In this document: piece by piece, positions 10,244 through 17,892 of the stretch
Layout: each line of letters begins with the position of its first letter
Numbering within the stretch: the stretch's first letter is position 1
Assembly (NCBI RefSeq): GCF_024055665.1
Contig: NZ_JAMXMC010000001.1
Location: 1 to 64,000, forward strand
DNA: 64,000 bases
Direction: 5' to 3'
DNA from: Ideonella oryzae
GTDB lineage: Bacteria > Pseudomonadota > Gammaproteobacteria > Burkholderiales > Burkholderiaceae_C
Translations under genes and position numbers: made by a program
Notes under the pieces: generated by a model
The model's input: the letters and a program-made list of their open reading frames with translations, nothing else
The model's database searches: none
What the model was told of the DNA's origin: nothing

Positions 10244-11322
10244 GGGTGGTTCGCCTCAACCACGTTCTTGTCCAGCGTCGCCGGCCAGGGCTGCTGCGGA
10301 TCCAGCCGCACCCAGGCCACGCCAGGCAGGCCGGTCTTGACCTGCTGCAGATGCCGGCGCAGCAGCACCGGGTCGATGCGGGCCTTCACCTTGAACATCA
10401 GCTTCTGCCGCTCGGTCGCGGTCTCCACGGTCTTGGGCGTGAACTGGGCGATGCTGGCCACGAAGGAGACCTTCGCCGGGATCACGTACTGCGAGGCGGC
10501 ATCCAGCACCAAGCGCACCTCGCTGCCCAGGGCCACCCGGCCGGCCGCCGTCTCCGGCAGGAAGAAGGTCATGCTCACATCGGTCAGGTCGACCAGGTTC
10601 AGCACCTTGCCCCCCGCGCCCACCACCTCGCCCGGTTGGGCGATGCGGTACTGCACGCGGCCGTCGCGGGGCGACTTCAGGATGCTGTCCGCCAGGTCCA
10701 CGTCGATGCGGTCCACGCTGGCCTGGGCCGCCGAGGCACTGGCCTGGGTCGCGGTGACCTGGGCCTTGGCGGCCGTGACGGCAGCCTGGGCCGAGCGCAC
10801 CTGGGCCTGGGTGGCCACCAGCGCCGCCTGGGCCCCGCGCATGCGGGCCCGGTCGTCATCCAGCTCCTGACCCGAGGAAGCACCGTCGTGCGACAGTTCC
10901 TCCGAGCGCGCCAGCTTGCGGCGGGCCGCGTCCAGCTCCGCCTCCCGCTGGGCCACCTGGGCCACCACGGCCTGCACGTCGCTCTCGCGCAGGGCCACCT
11001 GGGCCTGGGCCGAGGCCACCGACTGCACGGCCTGCTGCACCCGGGCCTCGGCCTCGTCGCGCTGGGCCTGCAGGCTCTGGATCTGCATGCTGGCCAGCGG
11101 CTGGCCGGCCTTCACGAAGTCGCCTTCGTTGACCAGGATGTCCTCGACCCGGCCGCCCAGCTTGGCGGCCACGTCGATCTCGGTGCCCTCCAGCCGGCCG
11201 TTGCCGCTGACGAAGCCGGGGCCCGGGCCGGTATCGTGCAGCCGAGACCAGGCGAAGTAGCCCGCCCCCGCCAGGGCGGCCACGGCGAGCAGGGGAAGAA
11301 ACTTGGCAAGCTTGGGGTTCAT
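10240..11322 (-). CDS. HlyD-family membrane fusion protein (YhiI-like)
   Basis: This 360-residue periplasmic adaptor has one N-terminal membrane anchor ([18 protein letters not shown]). A biotinyl-lipoyl-like half-motif ([20 protein letters not shown]) and a long Ala/Gln-rich coiled-coil hairpin (about residues 75-215) follow, then the second lipoyl half ([20 protein letters not shown]) and a beta-barrel region. It links the RbbA/YhhJ inner-membrane pump to the outer-membrane lipoprotein encoded just upstream. It overlaps both neighbours by 4 nt (ATGA), indicating translational coupling. Confidence 0.9.
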   Translation of the reverse strand: MNPKLAKFLPLLAVAALAGAGYFAWSRLHDTGPGPGFVSGNGRLEGTEIDVAAKLGGRVEDILVNEGDFVKAGQPLASMQIQSLQAQRDEAEARVQQAVQSVASAQAQVALRESDVQAVVAQVAQREAELDAARRKLARSEELSHDGASSGQELDDDRARMRGAQAALVATQAQVRSAQAAVTAAKAQVTATQASASAAQASVDRIDVDLADSILKSPRDGRVQYRIAQPGEVVGAGGKVLNLVDLTDVSMTFFLPETAAGRVALGSEVRLVLDAASQYVIPAKVSFVASIAQFTPKTVETATERQKLMFKVKARIDPVLLRRHLQQVKTGLPGVAWVRLDPQQPWPATLDKNVVEANHP

Positions 11323-12785
11323 GGCTGGAGGAGCTGGGAGGAGTCGGAAGAAGCGGTGGCGATCTGGGTGCCGCCACCCAGGGCGGTGTAGAGCGCCACC
11401 CGCGCGCTCAGCAGGGCCCGGCGCGCCTGCACCAGGCTCTGTTCGGCGCTGAGGCGGTCGCGCTCGGCGTCCAGCACCTCCAGGTAGCGCACGGCCCCGG
11501 CGTCGTAGCGCAGCTGGGCCAGGCGGGTTCGTTCGTTCTGCATCGCCAGCATGCGGGTCAATGTCTGCACCTGGTCGGACAGGCCGCGCTGGGCGGCCAG
11601 GGCATCGGCCACATCGCGGAAGGCGCCCTGCACCGCCTGGTCATAGGCCACCAGCGCCTGCTGCTGCCGCACCTCGGCCAGCGCCAGTGCACTGGCGCGC
11701 CGGCCGCCATCGAACAGCGGCAGGCTCAGCCCGGGGCCGAAGGACCAATCGCCGCTGCCGGACTTGAACAGACCGTCGAGCTGGCTGCTGGCCGTGGCAT
11801 AGGACCCGGTGAGCGCAATGCGGGGGAAGTAGGCCGCCCGTGCCGCGCCGATGTTGGCATCGGCCGCCCTCAGGCCGTGCTCGGCGGCCAGGATGTCCGG
11901 GCGGGCCAGCAGCAGGTCCGAGGGCAGGCCCGGCGTCAAACCGGCCATCACCGCCTTGTCGTCCAAGTGCCCGACGGCGGGTGAAACGCTGCTGCCGGCC
12001 CCCACCAGCAAGGCCAGCGCATGGGCCTGTTGGGCCCGGGCCTGGACCAGCTGCGCCACCAGCACTTCGGCCTGCTGCGACAACAGTTCGACCTGGGTCA
12101 GCTCCAGCCGCGAGGTGGCGCCCACCTCGGTGCGGCGGCGGAAGATGCGCAGCGACTCGGTCCGGCTGGTAGCCGTTCGGCGGGCCAGGTCCAGCCGCTC
12201 GTCCAACTCACCCAGGGCCAGGTAGCTGTTGGCCACCTGGGCGATCAGGCCCAGCGTGGTGGCCCGGCGGGCCTCGTCGGTGCTGAGGTAGTTTTCCAGC
12301 GCCGCATCGCTGAGACTGCGCACCCGGCCCCAGAAATCCAGCTCCCAGCTGCTCGCAGCCAGGCCGACCGAGAACTGGTTGCCGGTGACGGCCCGCCCGA
12401 TCGGGCTGAGGTCGGCCGGCGTGCGGCCGCGCGCGGCCTGCGCCGTGCCGGCCAGCGTGGGCCACTGGTCGGCCCGCTGGATGTCGTAACCGGCCCGGGC
12501 CTCGGCCACCTTCAGCACCGCCAGACGCAGATCGTGGTTGTTCGCCAAGGCCTGACGGATCAGGCCACGCAGCGTTGCATCCAGGAAGTAGCTTTCCCAG
12601 CCCAGCGTCGCCGCCCGCGGCCCGGCTGGCCCCCCGACAGGGTCGACCACATCGGCAGGGTAGTGGTCCGGCAGCGACGCCGAAGGCGGCCTGACCGGCG
12701 CCAGCTGGCAGCCGGCCAGCAACAGCAAGGCGAGTCCCCCCGACCAGCGGCCGCGGGCAGTCCAAGAACGAGGTGCGGAGATCAT
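11319..12785 (-). CDS. efflux transporter outer-membrane lipoprotein (NodT family, TolC-like)
   Basis: This 488-residue outer-membrane factor has a signal peptide ending in a lipobox (LALLLLAGC, Cys at about residue 27). The SLPDHYPADV-type N-terminal linker and two TolC-like repeats follow. WELDFWGRVRSLSDAALENY and the RPDILAAEHGLRAADANIGA segment before AARAAYFPRIALTGSYATAS are family hallmarks. The ATG at 12785 was chosen because it starts the signal peptide directly; an upstream in-frame start would add 36 residues without signal character. It is the first gene of the exporter operon and is preceded by a perfect palindrome facing a divergent TetR gene. Confidence 0.9.
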   Translation of the reverse strand: MISAPRSWTARGRWSGGLALLLLAGCQLAPVRPPSASLPDHYPADVVDPVGGPAGPRAATLGWESYFLDATLRGLIRQALANNHDLRLAVLKVAEARAGYDIQRADQWPTLAGTAQAARGRTPADLSPIGRAVTGNQFSVGLAASSWELDFWGRVRSLSDAALENYLSTDEARRATTLGLIAQVANSYLALGELDERLDLARRTATSRTESLRIFRRRTEVGATSRLELTQVELLSQQAEVLVAQLVQARAQQAHALALLVGAGSSVSPAVGHLDDKAVMAGLTPGLPSDLLLARPDILAAEHGLRAADANIGAARAAYFPRIALTGSYATASSQLDGLFKSGSGDWSFGPGLSLPLFDGGRRASALALAEVRQQQALVAYDQAVQGAFRDVADALAAQRGLSDQVQTLTRMLAMQNERTRLAQLRYDAGAVRYLEVLDAERDRLSAEQSLVQARRALLSARVALYTALGGGTQIATASSDSSQLLQP

Positions 12786-12819
12786 GCGATGGAACTCTTG
12801 CCTGCCACGGGAAATCGGG

Positions 12820-12845
12820 ATAACTACCGACCAGTCGGTAGTTAT
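12820..12845. promoter_or_regulatory. perfect 12-bp palindromic TetR-type operator
   Basis: The inverted repeat ATAACTACCGAC / GTCGGTAGTTAT has a 2-nt centre (CA). It resembles the ACTACCGACNNGTCGGTAGT class of TetR-family sites. It lies 34 bp upstream of the outer-membrane lipoprotein ATG (12785) and 75 bp upstream of the TetR ATG (12921), so repression of the exporter operon and possible autoregulation are inferred. Confidence 0.75.
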
Positions 12846-12920
12846 GCTAGCGCAAATCCTGTGCTTCTTGCCGTGCAATGCGCCGGTGCCCAACTGTGGC
12901 AGAGTCCTGTCTTCTGAGCC

Positions 12921-13568
12921 ATGACAGTCACCGCCTCTCCTCTGCCCGCTTCAGCGCGCGCATCCCGCACCCGGCTGCGCCTCCCGCCGGAAACCCGCAT
13001 CCCGCTGATCCTCGACGCGGCGCTGGCGGCCTTTTCCGCGCAGGGCTACGCCGACACCCGCATCGACGACATCGCCCAACAAGCCGGACTGTCCAAGGGT
13101 GGGCTGTACGCCCATTTCGACAGCAAGGAGGCGATCTTCCACGCCCTGCTCCAGCGCTCCATGCAACTGCCCACACTGGATGTGGACGCGATGCTGGTGG
13201 GGGCGGACACAGCGCAGGTCTTGGCCCAGCGCCTGCTGCAACCGATGTACGAGGCCGTGCAGTCGCCTTCCCTGGTTGCCCTCAGCCGCATCCTGCTGAC
13301 CGAGGGGCACCGTCTGCCCCCCCAGGTGCAGGACTGGCGGCGCCACGTCCATGCCACCGTCTGCACCCAACTGACCCAGGTGCTGCAGCGTGGCGTGGCC
13401 CAGGGCCTGCTGCGCCCCACCGTGCTCACGACCGTGCCAGGGCTGGTCTTGAGCCCCTTGGTCCACTGGATGGTGCAGCACATCTCGGCCGGTCCCGAAG
13501 AATGGGTCAACGCGAGCGAGGCCTACCGCATCCATGTGCAGTTGCTGACCGAGCTGCTGACCCCCTGA
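12921..13568 (+). CDS. TetR/AcrR family transcriptional regulator
   Basis: This 215-residue TetR regulator has a DNA-binding domain at about 25-75 (ILDAALAAFSAQGYADTRID, DIAQQAGLSKGGLYAHFDSK). The C-terminal part resembles the TetR_C domain of AcrR-like efflux repressors. It has a basic 20-residue N-terminal extension (ASRTRLRLPPETR). It is divergent from the RbbA-type exporter operon with a perfect operator between, which strongly suggests it represses that operon. The ligand cannot be read from the sequence. Confidence 0.88.
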   Translation: MTVTASPLPASARASRTRLRLPPETRIPLILDAALAAFSAQGYADTRIDDIAQQAGLSKGGLYAHFDSKEAIFHALLQRSMQLPTLDVDAMLVGADTAQVLAQRLLQPMYEAVQSPSLVALSRILLTEGHRLPPQVQDWRRHVHATVCTQLTQVLQRGVAQGLLRPTVLTTVPGLVLSPLVHWMVQHISAGPEEWVNASEAYRIHVQLLTELLTP

Positions 13569-13621
13569 GCGGCCCCCTGGCGCAGGGCACCATGGGCACG
13601 ACACGGTGTTCCAGGTGATCA

Positions 13622-13658
13622 CGCGGCGCTAATCGCCGCGGAAAAGCCGTTCGGCTTC
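13622..13658. terminator. paired hairpins between convergent genes, terminator-like on the minus strand
   Basis: There are two adjacent stems. CGCGGCG / CGCCGCG with loop CTAAT spans 13622-13640. AAGCCG / CGGCTT spans 13644-13657 and, read on the minus strand just past the stop at 13661, ends in TTTT. This fits a terminator for the minus-strand secreted-protein gene and may also stop the TetR transcript from the other side. Confidence 0.5.
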
Positions 13659-13660
13659 GC

Positions 13661-14383
13661 TCAGAGCTTTGTGCAGAGCGCGCTGATGGTCGCCGAGAGC
13701 ACCGAATCCCCATCGAGCGCGATGTCGCTCTTGTAGAGCAGTTCGCCGTCGAAGTTCAGGCTGTAGGCCACCCCGAAGCCCCGCTTGCAGTCCGCCAGCG
13801 GAAAGACGTACTCGCCATAGGTCACAGTCTTGTTCTTCACGTCCTCGTAGCTGTAGAGCGCCGCGACGGCCGGCTTGTTGTTGTAGACCGTCTTGCGCAC
13901 CGTGTCGCCCTTGAGCGCGTACTTGTTGCCAGATTCGGCCACGCTGGCCACGACCTCCCAGGTGTCGCCCTTGTCCGCCCGGGACACCTTGCCGGTCTTC
14001 TGATCCCAGGAGGTGCAGGCCATGGACCCCAGCGCGTCGGCCACCGTCGTGCCGAACCTCACGAACCCGTCCTTGCCGAGGAACTCGCCTTCCATGCTGT
14101 TGTAGTAGACGTAGCCGTAGCCCTTCTTGCAGGACGAGAGTTCGACGAAGAGCTGCTTGTACTCGTAGGTCTTGTCCTTCTTGTTCGAGACCTGGTAGAC
14201 ATAGCTGTAGGCGTTGCCCTTCTGCTTGCCCAGGTTGGCCACATCGCCGCTGCCCTTCTTGCCCAGCCACTGGGCCTTGTCCGTACTGGCGATCTCGACC
14301 CAGCGCTCATCGGCTTCGGCGGCCCGTGCGCCCTGTGCCAGCAGCAGACAGGTGAGGACGAACAGGTGGTGCGACGGAATCAT
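13661..14383 (-). CDS. secreted protein with two tandem homologous domains, function unknown
   Basis: This 240-residue protein has a signal peptide (FVLTCLLLAQGARA, likely cleaved before AEADERW). The mature part is an internal duplication of about 105 residues. Repeat 1 (RWVEIASTDKAQW ... ELSSCKKGYGYVYY ... MACT) and repeat 2 (TWEVVASVAESGN ... PLADCKRGFGVAYS ... LCT) align, including two Cys per repeat (the CKxGxG Cys and the terminal xCT Cys). Each repeat may hold one disulfide. The size and pattern recall small periplasmic adhesin-E-like domains, but I cannot assign a family with confidence. The gene stands alone, with hairpins past its 3' end. Lys/Tyr-rich composition is unusual for this GC-rich window. 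Confidence 0.7.
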   Translation of the reverse strand: MIPSHHLFVLTCLLLAQGARAAEADERWVEIASTDKAQWLGKKGSGDVANLGKQKGNAYSYVYQVSNKKDKTYEYKQLFVELSSCKKGYGYVYYNSMEGEFLGKDGFVRFGTTVADALGSMACTSWDQKTGKVSRADKGDTWEVVASVAESGNKYALKGDTVRKTVYNNKPAVAALYSYEDVKNKTVTYGEYVFPLADCKRGFGVAYSLNFDGELLYKSDIALDGDSVLSATISALCTKL

Positions 14384-14498
14384 GGTGGGGACTTCTTGGA
14401 GTGATCACGCCGAGATATTCGGCATCCAGCATCGGGCCTTGAGTCCGAGCCAAGTCATCACGCCCCGGAAAATCCCCCCATCGGCCAGAGACCTGGGC

Positions 14499-15104
14499 TC
14501 AGGCCAGGCCCTCGGCCTTCAATGCCGCCTGCACGGCCGGGCGAGCCGCCACCCGGGCCTGGAAGGCCCCAATCTGCGGCCAGGCCGAGAGGTCCACACC
14601 GATCGGCTTCATCCAGCTCAGCACGGTGAACAGGTAGGCATCGGCCACGGTGAAGCCATCGCCCGTCAGGTAGGGACGGCCCTGCAGCTGTTCGTCCACG
14701 TAGGACAGGCGACGGTCCAGATTGGCGCGGGCGATGTTCTTCCAGTCGTCCTGGGCCTGCGGATGGAAGAAGGCCGTGCAGGAGCGGTGCAGCTCGGTGC
14801 CGATGAAGTTGAGCCAGCTCTGCAGCTGGTAACGGGCCAGGGTGGCCGGCGCGGGCGCCAACCACCGGGCCGGGGCCTGGTCGGCCACGTACTGCAGGAT
14901 GGCCGGGCCTTCGGTCAGCAGCTCGCCACTGTCCAGCCGCAGGGCCGGCACATAGCCCTTGGGGTTGATCTGCCAGTAGTCCTGGCCGGTGGCGGTCACC
15001 TTGGTCTTCAGGTCCACGGCCTCGATCTGATAGGGTAAACCCGTCTCTTCCAGCGCGATGTGTGAGGCCAGCGAACAGGCCCCGGGCTTGTAGTAGAGCT
15101 TCAT
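14499..15104 (-). CDS. gstA: glutathione S-transferase, beta class
   Basis: This 201-residue GST has an N-terminal thioredoxin-like domain with the beta-class signature KLYYKPGACSLASHIALEET, whose Cys10 is the usual glutathione-interacting residue. NPKGYVPALRLDSGELLTEG is the cis-Pro and glutathione-binding segment. The helical C-terminal domain includes the N-capping-box-like stretch GDGFTVADAYLFTVL. It is cytosolic and conjugates or reduces electrophiles with glutathione. The ATG at 15104 was chosen because it begins the conserved beta-strand; the upstream extension is Arg/Pro-rich low-complexity sequence. No operon partner is evident. Confidence 0.92.
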   Translation of the reverse strand: MKLYYKPGACSLASHIALEETGLPYQIEAVDLKTKVTATGQDYWQINPKGYVPALRLDSGELLTEGPAILQYVADQAPARWLAPAPATLARYQLQSWLNFIGTELHRSCTAFFHPQAQDDWKNIARANLDRRLSYVDEQLQGRPYLTGDGFTVADAYLFTVLSWMKPIGVDLSAWPQIGAFQARVAARPAVQAALKAEGLA

Positions 15105-15199
15105 GGCAGAGCGTTCAGAAGGTTGCAGAGGGGCCGCAGGATAGACCCTTGCGCATCCCCCCTGCTGGCCCGTGGCCGGGAAGGCCTTCTTGCCCGGGC

Positions 15200-16000
15200 T
15201 CAGGCGGACGGCGGTGCGCTGACCGGCGCCCCGGCCAGTGCCACGGCATCGGCCCCGGCCGGCAGGCGCAGGGGTGCGCCGGGGTCGGTCACGGCACGCC
15301 ACACGGCCTCGGCCACATCGGCCACCTCCGTCACGGGCGTCTGGGTGTCTCGCAGGCCGGCGAAGACCTCGGCCTGGAACGCGGCATAAGCCGGGTGGGA
15401 CTCGGGCGCCATGCGCCGCCGCGCGTTGTCGCCGAAGGCCGTGGCGGGCGCCCGCCCCGGCAGCACCAGGTGCAGCCGCACGCCCAGAGGTGCCAGTTCC
15501 AGTGCCACCGATTCGGTGAACGCGTTCACCGCGGCCTTGCTGGCGGTGTAGACCGAGAGCAGCGGCAAGGGTTTGAGCGTGACGCTCGAGCTCACGTTCA
15601 CCACCACGCCCCGGCCGCGCTGGCGGAACTGCGGCAGCACCGCCTGCGTCATCGCCAGCGTGCCCAGGGTGTTGGTCTCGAAGAGCTCTCGGGCCTGGTC
15701 CATCGTCATGCCCTCCAGGGGCGCCAGCAGGCCGATGCCGGCGTTGTTGACCAGGGCGTCGATCGGCCCGGCCTCGGCCACGCAGGCCCGGATGCTGTCG
15801 GGATCGGTCGCATCCAGAGGGAGCAGGCGCAGGCGCTCGGAGGCCGGCAGCAGGTCATCGCGCATCTGGCGCAGCGTGGCGACCACGTGCCAGCCACGGG
15901 CCAGGAAGAGGCGCGCCGTCTCCAGGCCAAAGCCGGAAGAGCAGCCAGTGATGAGCACGGTCGAGGGTGTGGTCGTGGGGGCGTTCAGGGAGGCGGTCAT
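15200..16000 (-). CDS. SDR family NAD(P)-dependent oxidoreductase
   Basis: This 266-residue short-chain dehydrogenase has the cofactor motif TGCSSGFGLETARLFLARGW (the TGxxxGxG pattern) and the structural NNAGIG motif. The catalytic set is Ser (NVSSSVTL), then Tyr and Lys in YTASKAAVNAF. The SSGFG form and residues after beta-2 suggest an NADP-preferring 'classical' SDR, as often found controlled by AraC-type regulators. It is divergent from an AraC gene across an 8-bp inverted repeat. The ATG at 16000 (MTASLNAP) was preferred over an upstream start that would run through the promoter repeat. The substrate is unknown. Confidence 0.88.
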   Translation of the reverse strand: MTASLNAPTTTPSTVLITGCSSGFGLETARLFLARGWHVVATLRQMRDDLLPASERLRLLPLDATDPDSIRACVAEAGPIDALVNNAGIGLLAPLEGMTMDQARELFETNTLGTLAMTQAVLPQFRQRGRGVVVNVSSSVTLKPLPLLSVYTASKAAVNAFTESVALELAPLGVRLHLVLPGRAPATAFGDNARRRMAPESHPAYAAFQAEVFAGLRDTQTPVTEVADVAEAVWRAVTDPGAPLRLPAGADAVALAGAPVSAPPSA

Positions 16001-16060
16001 GGTCAGTTCCGGTGAATAGGAAAGGGAAAGCAAAGGACCCCACGATAGGCAGGGCAGGCC

Positions 16061-16083
16061 GGACGAACTAGACTCGTTCGTCC
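16061..16083. promoter_or_regulatory. inverted repeat in the SDR/AraC divergent promoter
   Basis: GGACGAAC and GTTCGTCC form a perfect 8-bp dyad with a 7-nt spacer (TAGACTC). It lies 60 bp upstream of the SDR ATG (16000) and 24 bp upstream of the AraC ATG (16108). It is a candidate binding site for the adjacent AraC-type regulator; this is inferred from position and symmetry. Confidence 0.55.
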
Positions 16084-16107
16084 ATTGTTTTGTCGCCATC
16101 GTCCCGA

Positions 16108-17043
16108 ATGACCGATCCCCTGGCCGAAGTCGTGGCCCTGCTCCAGCCCCAGGCGCCGTTCTCCAAGCGGGTGCTGGCCTCGGCGCCCTGGGCGGTGCGC
16201 CGCACCGAGCTTGGCCAGCCCTTCTATTTCGCCGTGCTGGAGGGGAGTTGCCAGCTGCACATCGACAGCCCGTCCGGAGGAGACACCCTGGCCCTGCAGA
16301 CCGGGGACTTTGTGCTGATCCCCGCGGCGCACAGCTTTGCCACCGCCAGCCTGGACCGCCCGCCCCCGCACGCGGACGAGGTCGTCACCACCCCCGTCCA
16401 GGCCATGCCGGGCGGCGCCCGCGTGGGCGACCCGACCCGCCCCGTGGACACCTGCCTGCTGGTCGGGCACTGCGTCTTCGGCTCCCCCGACGCGGCCTTG
16501 CTGGTGTCGCTGCTGCCGCGCTGGATCCATGCACGGGGCGAGCCCCGCCTGGCCACGCTGATGCAGCTTGTGGGCGACGAGTCTCGGGCCGAGCGCCCGG
16601 CCCGCGAGATCGTGCTGGCCCGGCTGCTGGAGCTGCTGCTGATCGAGGCCTTGCGCGCCACGGGCCAGCGCGAGGCCGCCTCCCCCGGGCTGGTGCGGGC
16701 CCTGGCAGACCCGCAGCTGGCCCAGGCCCTGCGCCGCCTGCACGAGGCACCGCAAGCGCCCTGGACCGTGGCCCGGCTGGCGCGGGAGGCGGCCCTGTCA
16801 CGCTCGGCCTTCTTCGAGCGCTTCAGCCGGGCGGTGGGCCAGCCGCCCATGGCCTATCTGCTGGGCTGGCGCATGGCCCAGGCCAAGCAGCTGCTGCGGC
16901 AGCAGACGCTGCCGATGGCCGAGATCGCCGAGCGGGTGGGCTACCACTCGGTCAGCGCCTTCGGCGTGGCCTTCACCCGCCATGTGGGCCTGCCCCCAGG
17001 GCGCTACGCCCGCGACCCGGCTCCCGTCGACGCGGGCGCGTGA
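16108..17043 (+). CDS. AraC family transcriptional regulator with N-terminal cupin domain
   Basis: This 311-residue protein has an N-terminal cupin sensor (about residues 15-190: FAVLEGSCQLHIDS, LQTGDFVLIPAAHSFATA) and a C-terminal double HTH (about 200-300). The latter includes WTVARLAREAALSRSAFFERF and the AraC signature AEIAERVGYHSVSAFGVAFT. The cupin subtype, with GxxLxGxxxF-like (LLVGHCVFGSPDAALLVSLL) text, is the one that commonly regulates divergent SDR or monooxygenase genes. The ATG at 16108 was chosen; a TTG at 16090 would add six residues. Confidence 0.88.
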   Translation: MTDPLAEVVALLQPQAPFSKRVLASAPWAVRRTELGQPFYFAVLEGSCQLHIDSPSGGDTLALQTGDFVLIPAAHSFATASLDRPPPHADEVVTTPVQAMPGGARVGDPTRPVDTCLLVGHCVFGSPDAALLVSLLPRWIHARGEPRLATLMQLVGDESRAERPAREIVLARLLELLLIEALRATGQREAASPGLVRALADPQLAQALRRLHEAPQAPWTVARLAREAALSRSAFFERFSRAVGQPPMAYLLGWRMAQAKQLLRQQTLPMAEIAERVGYHSVSAFGVAFTRHVGLPPGRYARDPAPVDAGA

Positions 17044-17118
17044 TAGCCTGCCCCTTGCACACGGGGCCACCGGTCATCCACGCCGATGGCCGCCCCCATC
17101 CACAAGAAGGAGACACAC

Positions 17119-17886
17119 ATGCAGATCACCAACCACGTGTTCATCGTCACCGGCGCCGGCTCCGGCCTGGGCGCCGCCACCGCGCAGCGCCTGGTCGACC
17201 AGGGCGCCCGTGTGGTGCTGGTGGACATGAACGCCGCCGCCGGCCAGACCCAGGCCGAGGCCCTGGGCGCCAACACCCGCTTCGTGCAGGCCGATGTGTC
17301 CGACGCCACCAGCGCCCAGGCCGCGGTGGACACCGCGCTCTCGGCCTTCGGCCAGCTCAACGGCCTGATCAACTGCGCAGGCGTGGCCCCAGCCGAGAAG
17401 GTGGTGGGCCGCGAGGGCCCGCACACGCTGGAGAGCTTTGCCCGCACGGTGCAGATCAACCTGATCGGCACCTTCAACATGCTGCGCCTGGCCGCCGACG
17501 CGATGGCCAAGGGCCAGCCCGACGTGGGCGGCGAGCGCGGCGTGATCGTCAACACCGCCTCGGTGGCGGCCTTCGACGGTCAGATCGGCCAGGCCGGTTA
17601 TGCCGCGTCCAAGGGCGGCGTGGTGGCGCTGACGCTGCCGGTGGCCCGCGAGCTGGCGCGCTACGGCATCCGCGTGATGACCATCGCCCCGGGCATCATG
17701 GGCACGCCGATGTTGAAGGGCATGCCCACCGAGGTGCAGGACGCGCTGGGCAAGATGGTGCCCTTCCCCCCGCGCATGGGTGAGCCCGACGAATACGCCC
17801 GCCTGGTGGCGCACATCATCGACAACACCTACCTCAACGGCGAGGTGATCCGCCTGGATGGCGCCATCCGCATGGCGGCCAAGTAA
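17119..17886 (+). CDS. SDR family oxidoreductase, 3-hydroxyacyl-CoA dehydrogenase type 2-like (HSD10-like)
   Basis: This 255-residue SDR has the NAD motif [20 protein letters not shown], an Asp-ended second strand ([11 protein letters not shown], favouring NAD), NCAGVA, Ser in [15 protein letters not shown], and the [19 protein letters not shown] catalytic Tyr/Lys. The segment [11 protein letters not shown] and the long [13 protein letters not shown] loop match HSD17B10-type enzymes. These oxidise short 3-hydroxyacyl-CoAs (for example 2-methyl-3-hydroxybutyryl-CoA). A good ribosome site (AAGGAGA, 17107-17113) fixes the ATG at 17119. It lies co-directionally after the AraC gene with a 75-bp gap. 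Confidence 0.88.
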   Translation: MQITNHVFIVTGAGSGLGAATAQRLVDQGARVVLVDMNAAAGQTQAEALGANTRFVQADVSDATSAQAAVDTALSAFGQLNGLINCAGVAPAEKVVGREGPHTLESFARTVQINLIGTFNMLRLAADAMAKGQPDVGGERGVIVNTASVAAFDGQIGQAGYAASKGGVVALTLPVARELARYGIRVMTIAPGIMGTPMLKGMPTEVQDALGKMVPFPPRMGEPDEYARLVAHIIDNTYLNGEVIRLDGAIRMAAK

Positions 17887-17892
17887 GGCGGC

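Noticed and set aside
7430-10870. Open frame of 1146 codons on the plus strand opposite the RbbA-like operon
   Set aside because: It is the antisense shadow of the rbbA and adaptor genes: His/Gln/Arg-rich, no motifs, no ribosome site. The minus-strand proteins have full ABC and HlyD motifs.
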